Shown piece after piece: positions 8,288 to 16,666 of a DNA stretch of 64,000 nucleotides. Every line of letters begins with the position of its first letter. Position 1 is the stretch's first letter. Below the pieces are notes generated by a model. It was not told the DNA's origin and ran no database searches. It saw only the letters and a list, made by a program, of their open reading frames with translations. The position numbers and the translations under genes are program-made. The DNA is from Streptomyces sennicomposti (lineage in GTDB: Bacteria; Actinomycetota; Actinomycetes; Streptomycetales; Streptomycetaceae): positions 175,405 through 239,404 of the forward strand of contig NZ_JAIOAB010000004.1 of the NCBI RefSeq assembly GCF_019890635.1, read 5' to 3'.

Positions 8288-9457
8288 TCACTCCACCGTC
8301 GTCACCGTCCCCGCGCCCACGGTCCGGCCGCCCTCGCGGACGGCGAAGCCGAGGCCCGGCTCCAGGGGCACGTCGCGGCCGAGTTCCACCGTCATGGTGA
8401 CGGTGTCCCCGGGCCGCGCGACGGCCGTCTCGCCGAGGTCGACGTCGCCGACCACGTCGGCGGTGCGGATGTAGAACTGCGGCCGGTACCCGGTGGCCAC
8501 CGGCGTCGTACGGCCGCCCTCGCGCGCCGACAGCACGTACACCCGGGCGGTGAAGCGCCGCCGGGGCGCCACGCTGCCGGGCGCCGCGACCACGTGACCG
8601 CGACGGACCGCGTCGCGCGGCACGCCGCGCAGCAGCAGCGCCACGTTGTCCCCGGCCTGGGCCTGCTCCATGGGCTTGCCGAAGGTCTCCAGGCCCGTGA
8701 CGACGGTCTCCACCCCGGCGCCGAGCACCTCGACCCGGTCGCCGACGCGTACGGTCCCGCGCTCGACGGCGCCGGTGACGACGGTGCCGCGGCCGGTGAT
8801 GGTGAGGACGTTCTCCACCGGGAGCAGGAACGGCGCGTCCAGGTACCGCTCGGGCAGCGGGACGTACGTGTCCACCGTGTCGAGCAGCGCCTCGATCGAC
8901 GCCGTCCAGCGCGGGTCGCCCGCCAGCGCCTTCAGCCCGGAGACCCGGACGACCGGCACCGCGTCGCCGGGGTACCCCTGCCGGGTGAGCAGGTCGCGGA
9001 CCTCCAACTCGACGAGGTCGGTCAGCTCCTCGTCGCCCGCGTCGGCCTTGTTGAGGGCGACGACGATGTGGTCGACGCCCACCTGCCGGGCGAGCAGCAC
9101 GTGTTCGGCGGTCTGCGGCATGATCCCGTCGAGCGCGGAGACCACGAGGATCGCCCCGTCGAGCTGCGCGGCGCCGGTGACCATGTTCTTCACGTAGTCG
9201 GCGTGACCGGGCATGTCCACGTGGGCGTAGTGCCGGGTGTCGGTCTCGTACTCGACGTGCGCGATGTTGATGGTGATGCCGCGCGCGGCCTCCTCCGGGG
9301 CGCGGTCGATGCGGTCGAACGGCACGAACGTGCCGGTGCCGCGCTCGGCGAGGACCTTGGTGATGGCGGCGGTCAGGGTGGTCTTGCCGTGGTCGACATG
9401 GCCCATCGTGCCGATGTTCAGATGCGGTTTGGTGCGGACGTACGCCGTCTTGGGCAT
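8288..9457 (-). CDS. tuf3: Elongation factor Tu, divergent third copy (EF-Tu3)
   Basis: 389 residues, slightly short of the usual 397. It carries aminoacyl-tRNA to the ribosome as a GTPase. G-motifs: GHVDHGKT (19-26), switch I RGITIN (59-64), DMPGHADY (81-88), NKAD (136-139), SGLKAL for the G5 position. Domains 2 and 3 follow ([29 protein letters not shown]). The nearly invariant Cys of DCPGH is Met82 here, and the sequence is far from the housekeeping EF-Tu, matching what is known of tuf3 in streptomycetes, which is expressed under stringent rather than normal growth conditions. The ATG at 9457 has GAGGT upstream. A large hairpin lies in its leader. It stands alone, away from the str operon. 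Confidence 0.93.
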   Translation of the reverse strand: MPKTAYVRTKPHLNIGTMGHVDHGKTTLTAAITKVLAERGTGTFVPFDRIDRAPEEAARGITINIAHVEYETDTRHYAHVDMPGHADYVKNMVTGAAQLDGAILVVSALDGIMPQTAEHVLLARQVGVDHIVVALNKADAGDEELTDLVELEVRDLLTRQGYPGDAVPVVRVSGLKALAGDPRWTASIEALLDTVDTYVPLPERYLDAPFLLPVENVLTITGRGTVVTGAVERGTVRVGDRVEVLGAGVETVVTGLETFGKPMEQAQAGDNVALLLRGVPRDAVRRGHVVAAPGSVAPRRRFTARVYVLSAREGGRTTPVATGYRPQFYIRTADVVGDVDLGETAVARPGDTVTMTVELGRDVPLEPGLGFAVREGGRTVGAGTVTTVE

Positions 9458-9489
9458 GGCTGTACCTCGAAGCGTCGAAGGTGGTGCGG

Positions 9490-9528
9490 GGACCCCGAGG
9501 GACGGCCGACCCTCCCCCTGCGGGGTCC
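9490..9528 (-). promoter_or_regulatory. Hairpin in the tuf3 leader
   Basis: On the coding strand GGACCCCG (9528-9521) pairs perfectly with CGGGGTCC (9497-9490). The intervening bases contain AGGGTCGGCCGTCCCT, itself almost self-complementary, so the whole can fold as one long stem. It ends 32 bases before the tuf3 start codon, leaving the GAGGT site free, and could act as an attenuator or a stability element. The rest of the 340-base gap up to 9798 contains no supported gene. Confidence 0.6.
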
Positions 9529-9798
9529 GCCGGACGATCCGGGGAGGGTCAGCTTCGGGCGCCGTCGGCTGCGGCCGGGAAGACGAGGACGGCAGCCTTC
9601 GGAGCACCCGCTGCCGCGGATGCTGCGAGGACGAAGGCGTGCCGGAACATGGGCCGATCATCGCCGACCGCGTGCCGCGCGTCGAATGGTTTTCGGCGGG
9701 CGGGAACTGACGTGTCACCAGGCACGACGGCCCCTCCTGTGACAGTGCTGAGACGAACCGTACGGCGATCAGACATATCCGTCGGTTAGTGTCACAAG

Positions 9799-10626
9799 AT
9801 GCTCGATGCCACCACCCGCTCTGGGGGCACCGCCACGGCCTCTCCCCGGGCCGCCGCCACGGAGCCCGGCGCCGCCGTCCCCACGGCCGCCGTCCCGGTT
9901 CCGCTCACCCCGTCCGGCCCCGCCGGTCCCGTCGCGTTCGCCGGGGCCGCGGGCCTGGCCGCCCGTTGCGCGAGAGTCCTGCTCTCCCCCTGGTCGCGGC
10001 TGTCCCTGCTGCTCGTCCTGCTCGCCGCGGCCGGCACGTCCGTGCTGCTGTTCCAGCCGCAGCGGCTGCTCACACACGGCTGGCCGCCCCAACTCGGCGG
10101 CGCCGCCGCGGTGGTGGCCTTCGCCGTGGCCTACGGCGTGGGCACGGTGGCGTTCCTGCCGCGACCGCTGCTCAACCTCGCCGCGGGCGCGCTGTTCGGC
10201 TCGCAGTTCGGGCTGGCCGCCGCGCTGGCCGGTACGGTGCTGGGCGCCGGCGTGGCCTTCGGCCTGGGCCGGATGCTGGGTCAGGACGCGCTGCGTCCGC
10301 TGCTGCGCGGCCGGCTGCTGAAGGCGGCGGACGGGCAGCTCAGCCGGCACGGCTTCCGGTCGATGCTCGCGGCCCGGCTGTTCCCGGGCGTGCCGTTCTG
10401 GGCGGCGAACTACTGCGCCGCCGTCTCCCGGATGGGCTGGCCGGCGTTCCTGCTGGCGACGGCGCTCGGCTCGGTGCCGAACACGGCCGCCTACGTCGTC
10501 GCCGGGGCGCGTGCCGCCGCGCCGACCTCGCCGGCGTTCCTGATCGCGATGGCCTGCATCGCCGTGCCGGCGGTGGCCGGCGCGGCGGTGGCCTGGCGCA
10601 AACGCCACCACCTGCGCGCCCGTTGA
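9799..10626 (+). CDS. TVP38/TMEM64 family membrane protein (VTT domain)
   Basis: 275 residues. After an Ala/Pro-rich cytosolic N-terminus (1-60) come five to six hydrophobic segments. The VTT core is clear: [16 protein letters not shown] near 118-133, the Gly-rich [14 protein letters not shown], and [13 protein letters not shown] near 193, corresponding to the F/Y-x-R-F-x-P-x-x-P-F motif. Related proteins move lipids or polyprenyl phosphates across the membrane. TAGTGT at 9787-9792 lies 6 bases before the ATG and no ribosome site is seen, so a leaderless mRNA is likely. It diverges from tuf3. Confidence 0.87.
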   Translation: MLDATTRSGGTATASPRAAATEPGAAVPTAAVPVPLTPSGPAGPVAFAGAAGLAARCARVLLSPWSRLSLLLVLLAAAGTSVLLFQPQRLLTHGWPPQLGGAAAVVAFAVAYGVGTVAFLPRPLLNLAAGALFGSQFGLAAALAGTVLGAGVAFGLGRMLGQDALRPLLRGRLLKAADGQLSRHGFRSMLAARLFPGVPFWAANYCAAVSRMGWPAFLLATALGSVPNTAAYVVAGARAAAPTSPAFLIAMACIAVPAVAGAAVAWRKRHHLRAR

Positions 10627-10975
10627 GGACGGCGCGGGGCGATGCTTTTCGCCACGTGATCGCGTGCGGATCCGGACACCGCCGGTCCCCGCCGCTCCCC
10701 GCCCGCGCGCCGTCGCGCACCGCTCCGCACCCTCGGCCCGGTGGCGCACGGCGTCCGAGGTCTCGTCATCGGTGCTGGTCACGGCCGACGGCCCGGCAGC
10801 CGGGCGGGCGGCGTCGCGGCCGACGGCCCGCCCGTGCGCGGGCCGGCCACCGCGCCGCCCGGCCGCCGGACCGGCAGCCGCCGCGACCGGAACCGGTCGC
10901 ACGGGTGACCGAGTCCATGCGGTGTGTGTAGCCGTCCGGTAGCGCAGCGTCAGGGCTTGCCCCTAGGCTGTGGCC
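10627..10975. other. Intergenic region without a supported gene
   Basis: About 350 bases, rich in CGGCC words. Long frames on both strands lack homology or consistent codon choice. TAGGCT at 10964-10969 is the -10 element of the next gene. Confidence 0.4.
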
Positions 10976-11155
10976 ATGTCCCCCGATTCCATGGCCCTTG
11001 GTTCCGTGCGGTCTGCCGCCGAACTGAACGAGCAGATCCGCGCGCTCTGGCTGCGCTCGGGCGGGTCCCTGACGGCCCAGGAGCGCGAGGAGTACGAGCT
11101 GCTGGTGGTCAAGTGGGCCGCCGCCATCCGCCGCGGGGTGATCGAGGCGGCGTGA
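10976..11155 (+). CDS. Small conserved helical protein, 59 residues
   Basis: The product is short and charged, with predicted helices (SAAELNEQIRALWLR, then TAQEREEYELLVVKWAAAI). I recognise the type as a small streptomycete protein of unknown function; no catalytic motif is visible. Codon choice is typical. TAGGCT ends 6 bases before the ATG at 10976 with no ribosome site, pointing to leaderless expression; a GTG 6 bases upstream is in frame but would lie at the hexamer edge. It converges on the SDR gene. Confidence 0.7.
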   Translation: MSPDSMALGSVRSAAELNEQIRALWLRSGGSLTAQEREEYELLVVKWAAAIRRGVIEAA

Positions 11156-11224
11156 GGGGCGGCGCCCCGCGCCGGCCCCCCACCACCGGACGGCCGGCCC
11201 CCGGCTGCCCGGAGGCGCCCCGCG

Positions 11225-11965
11225 TCAGCGCCCGCCGGACACCCTCAGCACCGCGCCCGAGGCGTAGGAGGCGTCCGGGGACATCAGCCAGGCCACGGCC
11301 GCGGCGATCTCCTCGGCGCGGCCGGGGCGGCCCAGCGGGATCGTCCCGGCGGCGCGCCGGGCCCGTTCCGGATCGCCCATCTCCTCGTGCATCTCGGTGT
11401 CGATCATGCCGGGCGCGACCGCGTTGACGCGGATGCCGTCGGGCCCGAGTTCCTTGGCGAGCCCCAGGGTCAGGGTGTCCACGGCCGCCTTCGTCGCCGC
11501 GTAGTGGACGAAGTCGCCGGGGCTGCCGAGGGTGGCGGCCACGGACGAGATGTTCACGATGACGCCGCTGCCCCGGGGCGCCATGAGCTGCGCGGCGCGG
11601 CGCGCGCACAGCAGCGTGCCGAGCAGGTTGACCTCCACGACCCGGCGCAGATCGGCGGTGTCCGTGTCGGCGAGGCGGCCCAGCGGTCCGGTGACGCCGG
11701 CGTTGTTCACGAGGCCCGTCACCGGGCCGAGGCGTTCCTCGGCGGTGGCGAAGAGCCGTTCGACGTCGGCCTCCGACGAGGTGTCCATCCGGACGGTGAC
11801 GCTGCGCGCCCCGGCCTCCAGCACCTCGTCGGCGACGGCCTCGGCGGCCCGGGTGTCGTGGACGTATCCGATCACGACGTCGTGCCCGTCGGCCGCCAGC
11901 CGCCGGCAGATCGCGGCGCCGATGCCCCGGCCGCCGCCGGTGACGACGGTGACAAGACGTTTCAT
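11225..11965 (-). CDS. SDR family oxidoreductase (FabG-like)
   Basis: 246 residues, a classical short-chain dehydrogenase. The NAD(P) Rossmann motif TGGGRGIG is at 9-16, NNAG near 88-91, catalytic Ser in VNISSV, and the Y-x3-K pair in HYAATKAA. The C-terminal PGMIDTEM and SGAVLRVSGG segments are those of 3-oxoacyl-ACP-reductase-like enzymes. It reduces a ketone with NADPH or the reverse; the substrate cannot be read from sequence. The ATG at 11965 has GGAGGTC upstream. It stands alone; the MITE-like element begins 71 bases beyond its start. Confidence 0.87.
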   Translation of the reverse strand: MKRLVTVVTGGGRGIGAAICRRLAADGHDVVIGYVHDTRAAEAVADEVLEAGARSVTVRMDTSSEADVERLFATAEERLGPVTGLVNNAGVTGPLGRLADTDTADLRRVVEVNLLGTLLCARRAAQLMAPRGSGVIVNISSVAATLGSPGDFVHYAATKAAVDTLTLGLAKELGPDGIRVNAVAPGMIDTEMHEEMGDPERARRAAGTIPLGRPGRAEEIAAAVAWLMSPDASYASGAVLRVSGGR

Positions 11966-12036
11966 GCGGACCTCCGCTGCACTCTCGGCGCCACCCGTCC
12001 GCAGCGCCGGGCGAGACCCCCGCTGTGATCAGCCTA

Positions 12037-12210
12037 GGCCCTGTCGTCACATTCCCGCCGTCCGCCCGGAGGGCGGGCCCCGCGGCGTCAGGTGCGTGCT
12101 CTCGGTATGCCGGGCCTGGCCCTCGTACTGGGCGTACTCGGGTCGGGGTCCGGTGCGGCGAGAGTGCGTGCATGGCGTCGCGGGGCAGGCGGGAATGTGG
12201 CGACAGGGCC
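12037..12210. mobile_element. MITE-like element with 23-bp terminal inverted repeats
   Basis: GGCCCTGTCGTCACATTCCC begins a 23-base left end (12037-12059), whose reverse complement recurs at 12188-12210 with one mismatch. The 174-bp interior has no transposase frame. The element is flanked by CTA on the left and TTA on the right, consistent with a TA or TNA target duplication of IS5-type elements. It therefore looks like a non-autonomous miniature element mobilised in trans. Its right end abuts the TAA stop codon (12213-12211) of the DUF4291 gene. Confidence 0.8.
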
Positions 12211-12822
12211 TTAGGCCCGCAGATGCGCGAGCACCTCGTCGGCGACGGGGTAGGGCCGCTCCTTCGGCAGCAGGGCGGTGGCCCGCTCCAGCTCACCCGT
12301 TCGGACCAGCGCGTGGATCTCGGCCGCGAGCGGGGTGACGTCCTCGATGCCGGTGATCCACTCGTCCGCGTACCGGGCCGCGGCCGGTCCGGCGAGGCCG
12401 AGCTGGAGGGAGCGGTACGGCAGCGGAGTGTGGTGCAGGTCCCGCTCCGGGTCCCACTGCACCCGCGCGGGCGCCTCCCGCAACCGCCGCCGCCAGGACG
12501 CCTGGTCGCCGTGCAGGGCCGGCACATGGTGGGACAGGCAGGCGTTGCGGAGCGCCCATTCGAACCCGTCCCGGCGGATCTCGACGGCGAGCACCGTCTC
12601 CTGCCCCTCCTTGGTTCCCCAGCCGCAGCGGTACATCATCCACAGGAACGACGGCTTGATCCACGTCATCCGGTCGCGCTTCCAGTCGGCCGGGAAGCGG
12701 CCGGTGCGGGCGGCGGGGCCGCCGATCTGCGGGCGGTAGGCCTGGTAGACGGTGACCGTGGTGTCGGTGTGGCGGGCGCGGATGCGGAATCGGGGCTCTG
12801 CTTCTGCGTGGTGATCGTTCAC
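12211..12822 (-). CDS. DUF4291 domain-containing protein
   Basis: 203 residues, the full length of the DUF4291 family. Diagnostic stretches are TVTVYQAYRPQIGGPA (near 24-39), FPADWKRDRMTWIKPSFLWM (43-62) and CGWGTKEGQETVLAVEI (66-82). The function is unknown; conserved Lys, Arg and Trp residues suggest a nucleic-acid or nucleotide role, as in some ADP-ribosyltransferase-like folds, but that is inference. The GTG at 12822 follows GAGGGTGGCCGG; the frame stays open to 12870. The stop is TAA, rare in this genome, and it lies exactly at the edge of the MITE-like element. Confidence 0.85.
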   Translation of the reverse strand: MNDHHAEAEPRFRIRARHTDTTVTVYQAYRPQIGGPAARTGRFPADWKRDRMTWIKPSFLWMMYRCGWGTKEGQETVLAVEIRRDGFEWALRNACLSHHVPALHGDQASWRRRLREAPARVQWDPERDLHHTPLPYRSLQLGLAGPAAARYADEWITGIEDVTPLAAEIHALVRTGELERATALLPKERPYPVADEVLAHLRA

Positions 12823-12944
12823 CCGGCCACCCTCGTTCCCGGCGTCCGTCCGGTGCCACCGAATATCCACTTCGCCCGCCGGGCGCGCACACTGGAGCCG
12901 TCCGCGGGGTAGGCCGGGTCGAGCACGGGTAGGAGGGCGCGCAT

Positions 12945-14519
12945 ATGAACATCTATGGCCGCTGGCTCGTCTCCCCGTGGCGCCGTTCGGTGCTCGCCGT
13001 TCTCGCGGGCGCGCTGCCCGTGTTCGCGTTTCCCGCGCCGTCGCTGTGGTGGTTCGCGTACGTCGCCCTGGTGCCGTGGCTCCTGCTCGTCCGTACGGCC
13101 CCGACCGGGCGGCGCGCCGCCTACGACGGCTGGTGCGGCGGGCTCGGTTTCATGCTGGCCGTGCACCACTGGCTGCTGCCGAGCCTGCACGTGTTCACGG
13201 TGGTGCTCGCGGCGCTGCTCGGCGCGTTGTGGGCGCCGTGGGGGTGGCTGGTGCGGCGGTTCCTCGGCGGGACGCCCCAAGCGGGGCGGGCGGCCGCCGC
13301 GCTCCTCGTGCTGCCGTCGGGCTGGCTGGCCGTCGAGTTGGTCCGGTCCTGGCAGGGGCTGGGCGGTCCCTGGGGGATGCTCGGCGCCACCCAGTGGCAG
13401 GTGGCGCCGGCGCTGCGGCTGGCGTCGGTCGGCGGCGTGTGGCTGCTGAGCCTGCTGCTGGTGGCGGTGAACGTCGCCGTCGCCCTGCTCGTCGCCGTCC
13501 GGGCGGCGCGGCTGCCCGCCGTGGCCGGACTGCTCGCCACGGCGGCGGCGACCTCGGCGGTCTGGGTGTGGGCGCCGCGCCCGGACGTGGACGGCCGGGT
13601 CCGGATAGCCGTCGTCCAGCCGGGGATCGTCGACGGGCCCGACAGCGGGCAGCGGCGGTTCGGCCTGGAGGAGCGGCTGACCCGGACCCTGGCCGGACAG
13701 CGGGTGGATCTCGTCGTGTGGGGCGAGAGCAGCGTCGGCTTCGACCTGGCCGACCGGCCGGACATCGCCGCGCGGACAGCGGCCCTGTCCCGCACGGTCG
13801 GCGCCGATGTGCTGGTCAACGTGGACGCCCGGCGCTCGGACCGGCCCGGCATCTACAAGAGTTCCGTGCTGGTCGGCCCGTCCGGCCCGACCGGCGCCCG
13901 CTACGACAAGATGCGGCTCGTCCCGTTCGGCGAGTACGTCCCGGCCCGCTCGCTGCTCGGCTGGGCGACCTCCGTCGGGAAGGCCGCCGGCGAGGACCGG
14001 ATGCGGGGCACGGCGCAGACGGTGATGGACGTCGGCCACGGTCTGCGCGTCGGCCCGCTGATCTGCTTCGAGTCGGCGTTCCCCGACATGAGCCGGCATC
14101 TGGCCGCGGACGGCGCGGACGTGCTCCTCGCGCAGTCCTCCACCTCCACCTTCCAGCACAGCTGGGCGCCCGAGCAGCACGCCTCGCTCGCCGCGCTGCG
14201 CGCCGCCGAGACCGGCCGCCCCATGGTGCACGCCACCTTGACCGGGGTGTCCGCCGTCTACGGCCCGGACGGGCGGCGCGTGGGCTCCTGGCTCGGCACC
14301 GACGCGAGCACCGCACGGGTGTACGACATGCCGACCGCGCACGGGGTCACCCCGTACGTCCGCTTCGGCGACTGGCCGGTGCACGCGGCCCTGCTGGTGC
14401 TGGCCGCGGTGTGCGTGGCGGAGGGCGTACGGGTGTTCAGGCCGCGCCGGAGTGCTCCAGCACCGTCCGCACCACCCGCTCACACAGTTCGTGAGTCTCC
14501 AGCGCGTCCCGGGCGCTGA
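12945..14519 (+). CDS. lnt: Apolipoprotein N-acyltransferase
   Basis: 524 residues. It transfers an acyl chain from a phospholipid to the N-terminal cysteine of lipoproteins at the outer face of the membrane. About six membrane segments fill 1-205, then a nitrilase-fold domain (216-445) with the triad Glu261 (VVWGESS), Lys322 (YDKMRLVPFGEYVP) and Cys374 (PLICFES), and a last membrane helix near 470-490. All catalytic residues are present, so it should be active; streptomycetes have two Lnt-type proteins. The ATG is preceded by GGAGG. The last 83 bases overlap the 3' end of the convergent Gfo/Idh gene. Confidence 0.93.
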   Translation: MNIYGRWLVSPWRRSVLAVLAGALPVFAFPAPSLWWFAYVALVPWLLLVRTAPTGRRAAYDGWCGGLGFMLAVHHWLLPSLHVFTVVLAALLGALWAPWGWLVRRFLGGTPQAGRAAAALLVLPSGWLAVELVRSWQGLGGPWGMLGATQWQVAPALRLASVGGVWLLSLLLVAVNVAVALLVAVRAARLPAVAGLLATAAATSAVWVWAPRPDVDGRVRIAVVQPGIVDGPDSGQRRFGLEERLTRTLAGQRVDLVVWGESSVGFDLADRPDIAARTAALSRTVGADVLVNVDARRSDRPGIYKSSVLVGPSGPTGARYDKMRLVPFGEYVPARSLLGWATSVGKAAGEDRMRGTAQTVMDVGHGLRVGPLICFESAFPDMSRHLAADGADVLLAQSSTSTFQHSWAPEQHASLAALRAAETGRPMVHATLTGVSAVYGPDGRRVGSWLGTDASTARVYDMPTAHGVTPYVRFGDWPVHAALLVLAAVCVAEGVRVFRPRRSAPAPSAPPAHTVRESPARPGR

Positions 14520-15348
14520 GCACCTTCCCGGCGCGCACGGCGTCCAGGAAGGACAGCACGGCCTGCTCGATGCCGCGCTGCCGGGCGACCGGCACCCAGT
14601 CACCGCGCCGCCGCACGGTCGGCTGCCCCTTGTGGTCGATGGTCTCGGCGAGGTTGACGACCTGGCGCTTGGTGTCCTGGCCGGAGACCTCGAGGATCTC
14701 CTCGGTGGAGCCGCTGAGCCGGTTCATCACGCCGAGCGCGGTGAACCCGTCGCCGCCGAGCTGGAGCACGACGTGGTGCAGCAGCCCGTCGCGCAGCCGG
14801 CCGCGCACGGTGACGTCGTCGACGGGGCCGGGGGCCAGGAACCGCAGGGTGTCCACGACGTGGATGAAGTCGTCGAGGATCATCTGCCGGGGTTCCTCGG
14901 GCAGCCCGACGCGGTTCTTCTGCATCAGGATCAGCTCGCGCGGGTGCTCCACGCACTGCGCGTAGCCGGGCGCGTGGCGCCGGTTGAAGCCGACCGCGAG
15001 CGAGACGCCCCGCTCCTCCGCGAGCGCCACCAGGCGTGCGGAGTCGGCGAGTTCGTAGGCGAGCGGCTTGTCGACGTAGGCCGGCACACCCGCCTGGAGG
15101 AGCCGGGTGACGATCTCGGGGTGGACGGCGGTGGGCGCGTGCACGAAGGCGGCGTCGAGGCCCGCGCCGAGCAGGGAGTCCAGGTCCGCGTGGCGCTGCG
15201 CGGCGGGCAGGTGGAGGCTGTCGGCGACCCGCCGCAGCGTCGCGGGCGTGCGGGTCTGCACGTGCAGTTCCACTTCGGGCTGCGTGCCGAGGACCGGCAG
15301 ATAGGCCTTCTGCGCGATGTCGCCGAGTCCGATGCAGCCGACCTTCAC
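14437..15348 (-). CDS. Gfo/Idh/MocA family oxidoreductase
   Basis: 303 residues. The N-terminal Rossmann motif GCIGLGDIAQKAYLP (4-18) binds NAD(P); VDKPLA near 93-98 is the family Lys-Pro motif, and LAVGFNRRHAPGY follows. The C-terminal alpha/beta domain contains DDFIHVVDTLRFL with the catalytic His region. These enzymes oxidise or reduce sugars and cyclitols; the substrate is unknown. The GTG at 15348 is chosen because GGGAGAGCAC precedes it and it starts directly at the Rossmann strand. It sits 10 bases after the stop of the FAD monooxygenase gene read in the same direction, so the two are probably co-transcribed and under the same operator. Confidence 0.87.
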   Translation of the reverse strand: MKVGCIGLGDIAQKAYLPVLGTQPEVELHVQTRTPATLRRVADSLHLPAAQRHADLDSLLGAGLDAAFVHAPTAVHPEIVTRLLQAGVPAYVDKPLAYELADSARLVALAEERGVSLAVGFNRRHAPGYAQCVEHPRELILMQKNRVGLPEEPRQMILDDFIHVVDTLRFLAPGPVDDVTVRGRLRDGLLHHVVLQLGGDGFTALGVMNRLSGSTEEILEVSGQDTKRQVVNLAETIDHKGQPTVRRRGDWVPVARQRGIEQAVLSFLDAVRAGKVLSARDALETHELCERVVRTVLEHSGAA

Positions 15349-15358
15349 GTGCTCTCCC

Positions 15359-16543
15359 TCACCGCTGGTCCGTGTCCGTCCGCACGGCAGCATACGGCGG
15401 CTGCGGGGGCCGCCAGTCGGCGATGCCGTCGAAGCCGCGCAGCAGGAGTCCGGGCCGCAGGCGGGAGGCCGTGGCGATCAGGGTGTCCCGCAGGACGATC
15501 CCGGCGCGGTTGCCCGTCATATTGACCCGCGCGACCCGGGCCGCCCGGCGGGCGATGGCGGTGGTGCGGGGCAGCCGGGCGGCGGTGTAGGCGGCGAGGT
15601 CGTCGGCGTGGTGGGCGAGGACGACGGCGTCCTCGACGGCCTGGTTGCCGCCCTGTCCGAGGGTGGGCACCATGGCGTGGGCGGCGTCGCCGAGGAGGGC
15701 GACCCGGCCGCGGTGGTAGGCGGGCAGCGGCTCGGCGATGTGGTGGACGTCGTGCCGGAGGACGTCCTCGGGGCGGGCGGCGGCCAGCACCTCGGGGACC
15801 GGGCTGTGCCAGTGGCCGAAGCGGCGCAGGAGTTCGGCCCGTTCGTCGTCGGCGGCGTGCTGTCCGGCGGGGGTCATGGCGGCGGCGTACGCGTACACCC
15901 GGCCGTCCTTGAGCGGGTGCGTGCCCCACAGGCGGCCCCGGCCCCAGGTCTCGTGGGAGGCGAAGCGGACGCCGGGCACGGGGATGACGACCCGCCAGGT
16001 GGTGAACCCGGCGTAGACGGCGCCGGGGTGGGCGGGGAACAGGGTGTGGCGGGTGGTGGAGCGGACGCCGTCGGCGCCGACCACCAGAGCGGCCTCCAGG
16101 TCGCCGTCGGGGGTGCTGACCCTGGCCGGGCGGCGCTCGTCGCCGGGGTCGGCGAGGCGTGCCTCGGCGGTGGTGCGGACGGTGCCGGGCGGCAGGAGAC
16201 CGGCCAGGGTGTCGATCAGGACGGCGCGGTGGAGCAGGACGAGGGGGCCGCCGAACCGTTCGGCCGCCGCGGCGGCGTCGGTGCGGGAGATCCAGCGGCC
16301 GCCCGGGGCGCGCAGCCCGCCGTCGCCCTGCCAGGCGGCGAGGTCGCGGACGCGGTCGCCGACGCCGAGGACGTCCAGGGCGCGCAGGGCGTTCGGGGAG
16401 AGCGAGATCGCCGCGCCGACGGGCGTCAGGGAGGGGGCCCGTTCCAGCACGGTGACCGGCCGGCCGGCCAGGTGCAGGGCCGCCGCCGCGGCGAGACCTC
16501 CGATGCCGCCGCCGATGACGACGGCGGACGAGGACGGGGACAT
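15359..16543 (-). CDS. FAD-dependent monooxygenase (UbiH/PHBH group)
   Basis: 394 residues. Group A flavoprotein hydroxylase with the GxGxxG FAD motif (VVIGGGIGGLAA, 8-19), the DG motif (VVGADGVRSTTRH) that contacts both FAD and NADPH, and the GD motif (LLGDAAHAMVPTLGQGGNQA). It should hydroxylate an aromatic or polyketide-like substrate using NADPH and oxygen in the cytosol. AGGAGGAG precedes the ATG at 16543. It diverges from a TetR gene; two matching dyads lie in the shared promoter, so the TetR protein very likely represses it, and the product could serve in detoxification or resistance. Confidence 0.9.
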   Translation of the reverse strand: MSPSSSAVVIGGGIGGLAAAAALHLAGRPVTVLERAPSLTPVGAAISLSPNALRALDVLGVGDRVRDLAAWQGDGGLRAPGGRWISRTDAAAAAERFGGPLVLLHRAVLIDTLAGLLPPGTVRTTAEARLADPGDERRPARVSTPDGDLEAALVVGADGVRSTTRHTLFPAHPGAVYAGFTTWRVVIPVPGVRFASHETWGRGRLWGTHPLKDGRVYAYAAAMTPAGQHAADDERAELLRRFGHWHSPVPEVLAAARPEDVLRHDVHHIAEPLPAYHRGRVALLGDAAHAMVPTLGQGGNQAVEDAVVLAHHADDLAAYTAARLPRTTAIARRAARVARVNMTGNRAGIVLRDTLIATASRLRPGLLLRGFDGIADWRPPQPPYAAVRTDTDQR

Positions 16544-16576
16544 GGCTCCTCCTAGGACGCTTCCCGCACCACCGGG

Positions 16577-16590
16577 ACTACGGATGTAGT
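16577..16590. promoter_or_regulatory. TetR operator 1
   Basis: ACTACGGATGTAGT, an inverted repeat ACTAC-N4-GTAGT, 33 bases upstream of the monooxygenase start codon. It matches the second site at 16610 except for one base in the spacer. Confidence 0.75.
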
Positions 16591-16609
16591 GAATGAACGG
16601 CTCGACCAT

Positions 16610-16623
16610 ACTACGGCTGTAGT
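16610..16623. promoter_or_regulatory. TetR operator 2
   Basis: ACTACGGCTGTAGT, the same dyad as operator 1, with centres 33 bp apart (about three helical turns, same DNA face). It lies 30 bases upstream of the -10 hexamer TAGGTT (16654-16659) of the TetR gene, at the position of its -35 region. Confidence 0.75.
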
Positions 16624-16666
16624 GAGCGGCGTACCACGGCCCCGGCCGGCCGGTAGGTTGATCTCC

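Noticed and set aside
9549..9776. 75-codon reverse frame upstream of tuf3 as a leader peptide
   Set aside because: The composition is random-looking and no ribosome site is present; the hairpin downstream explains the region better.
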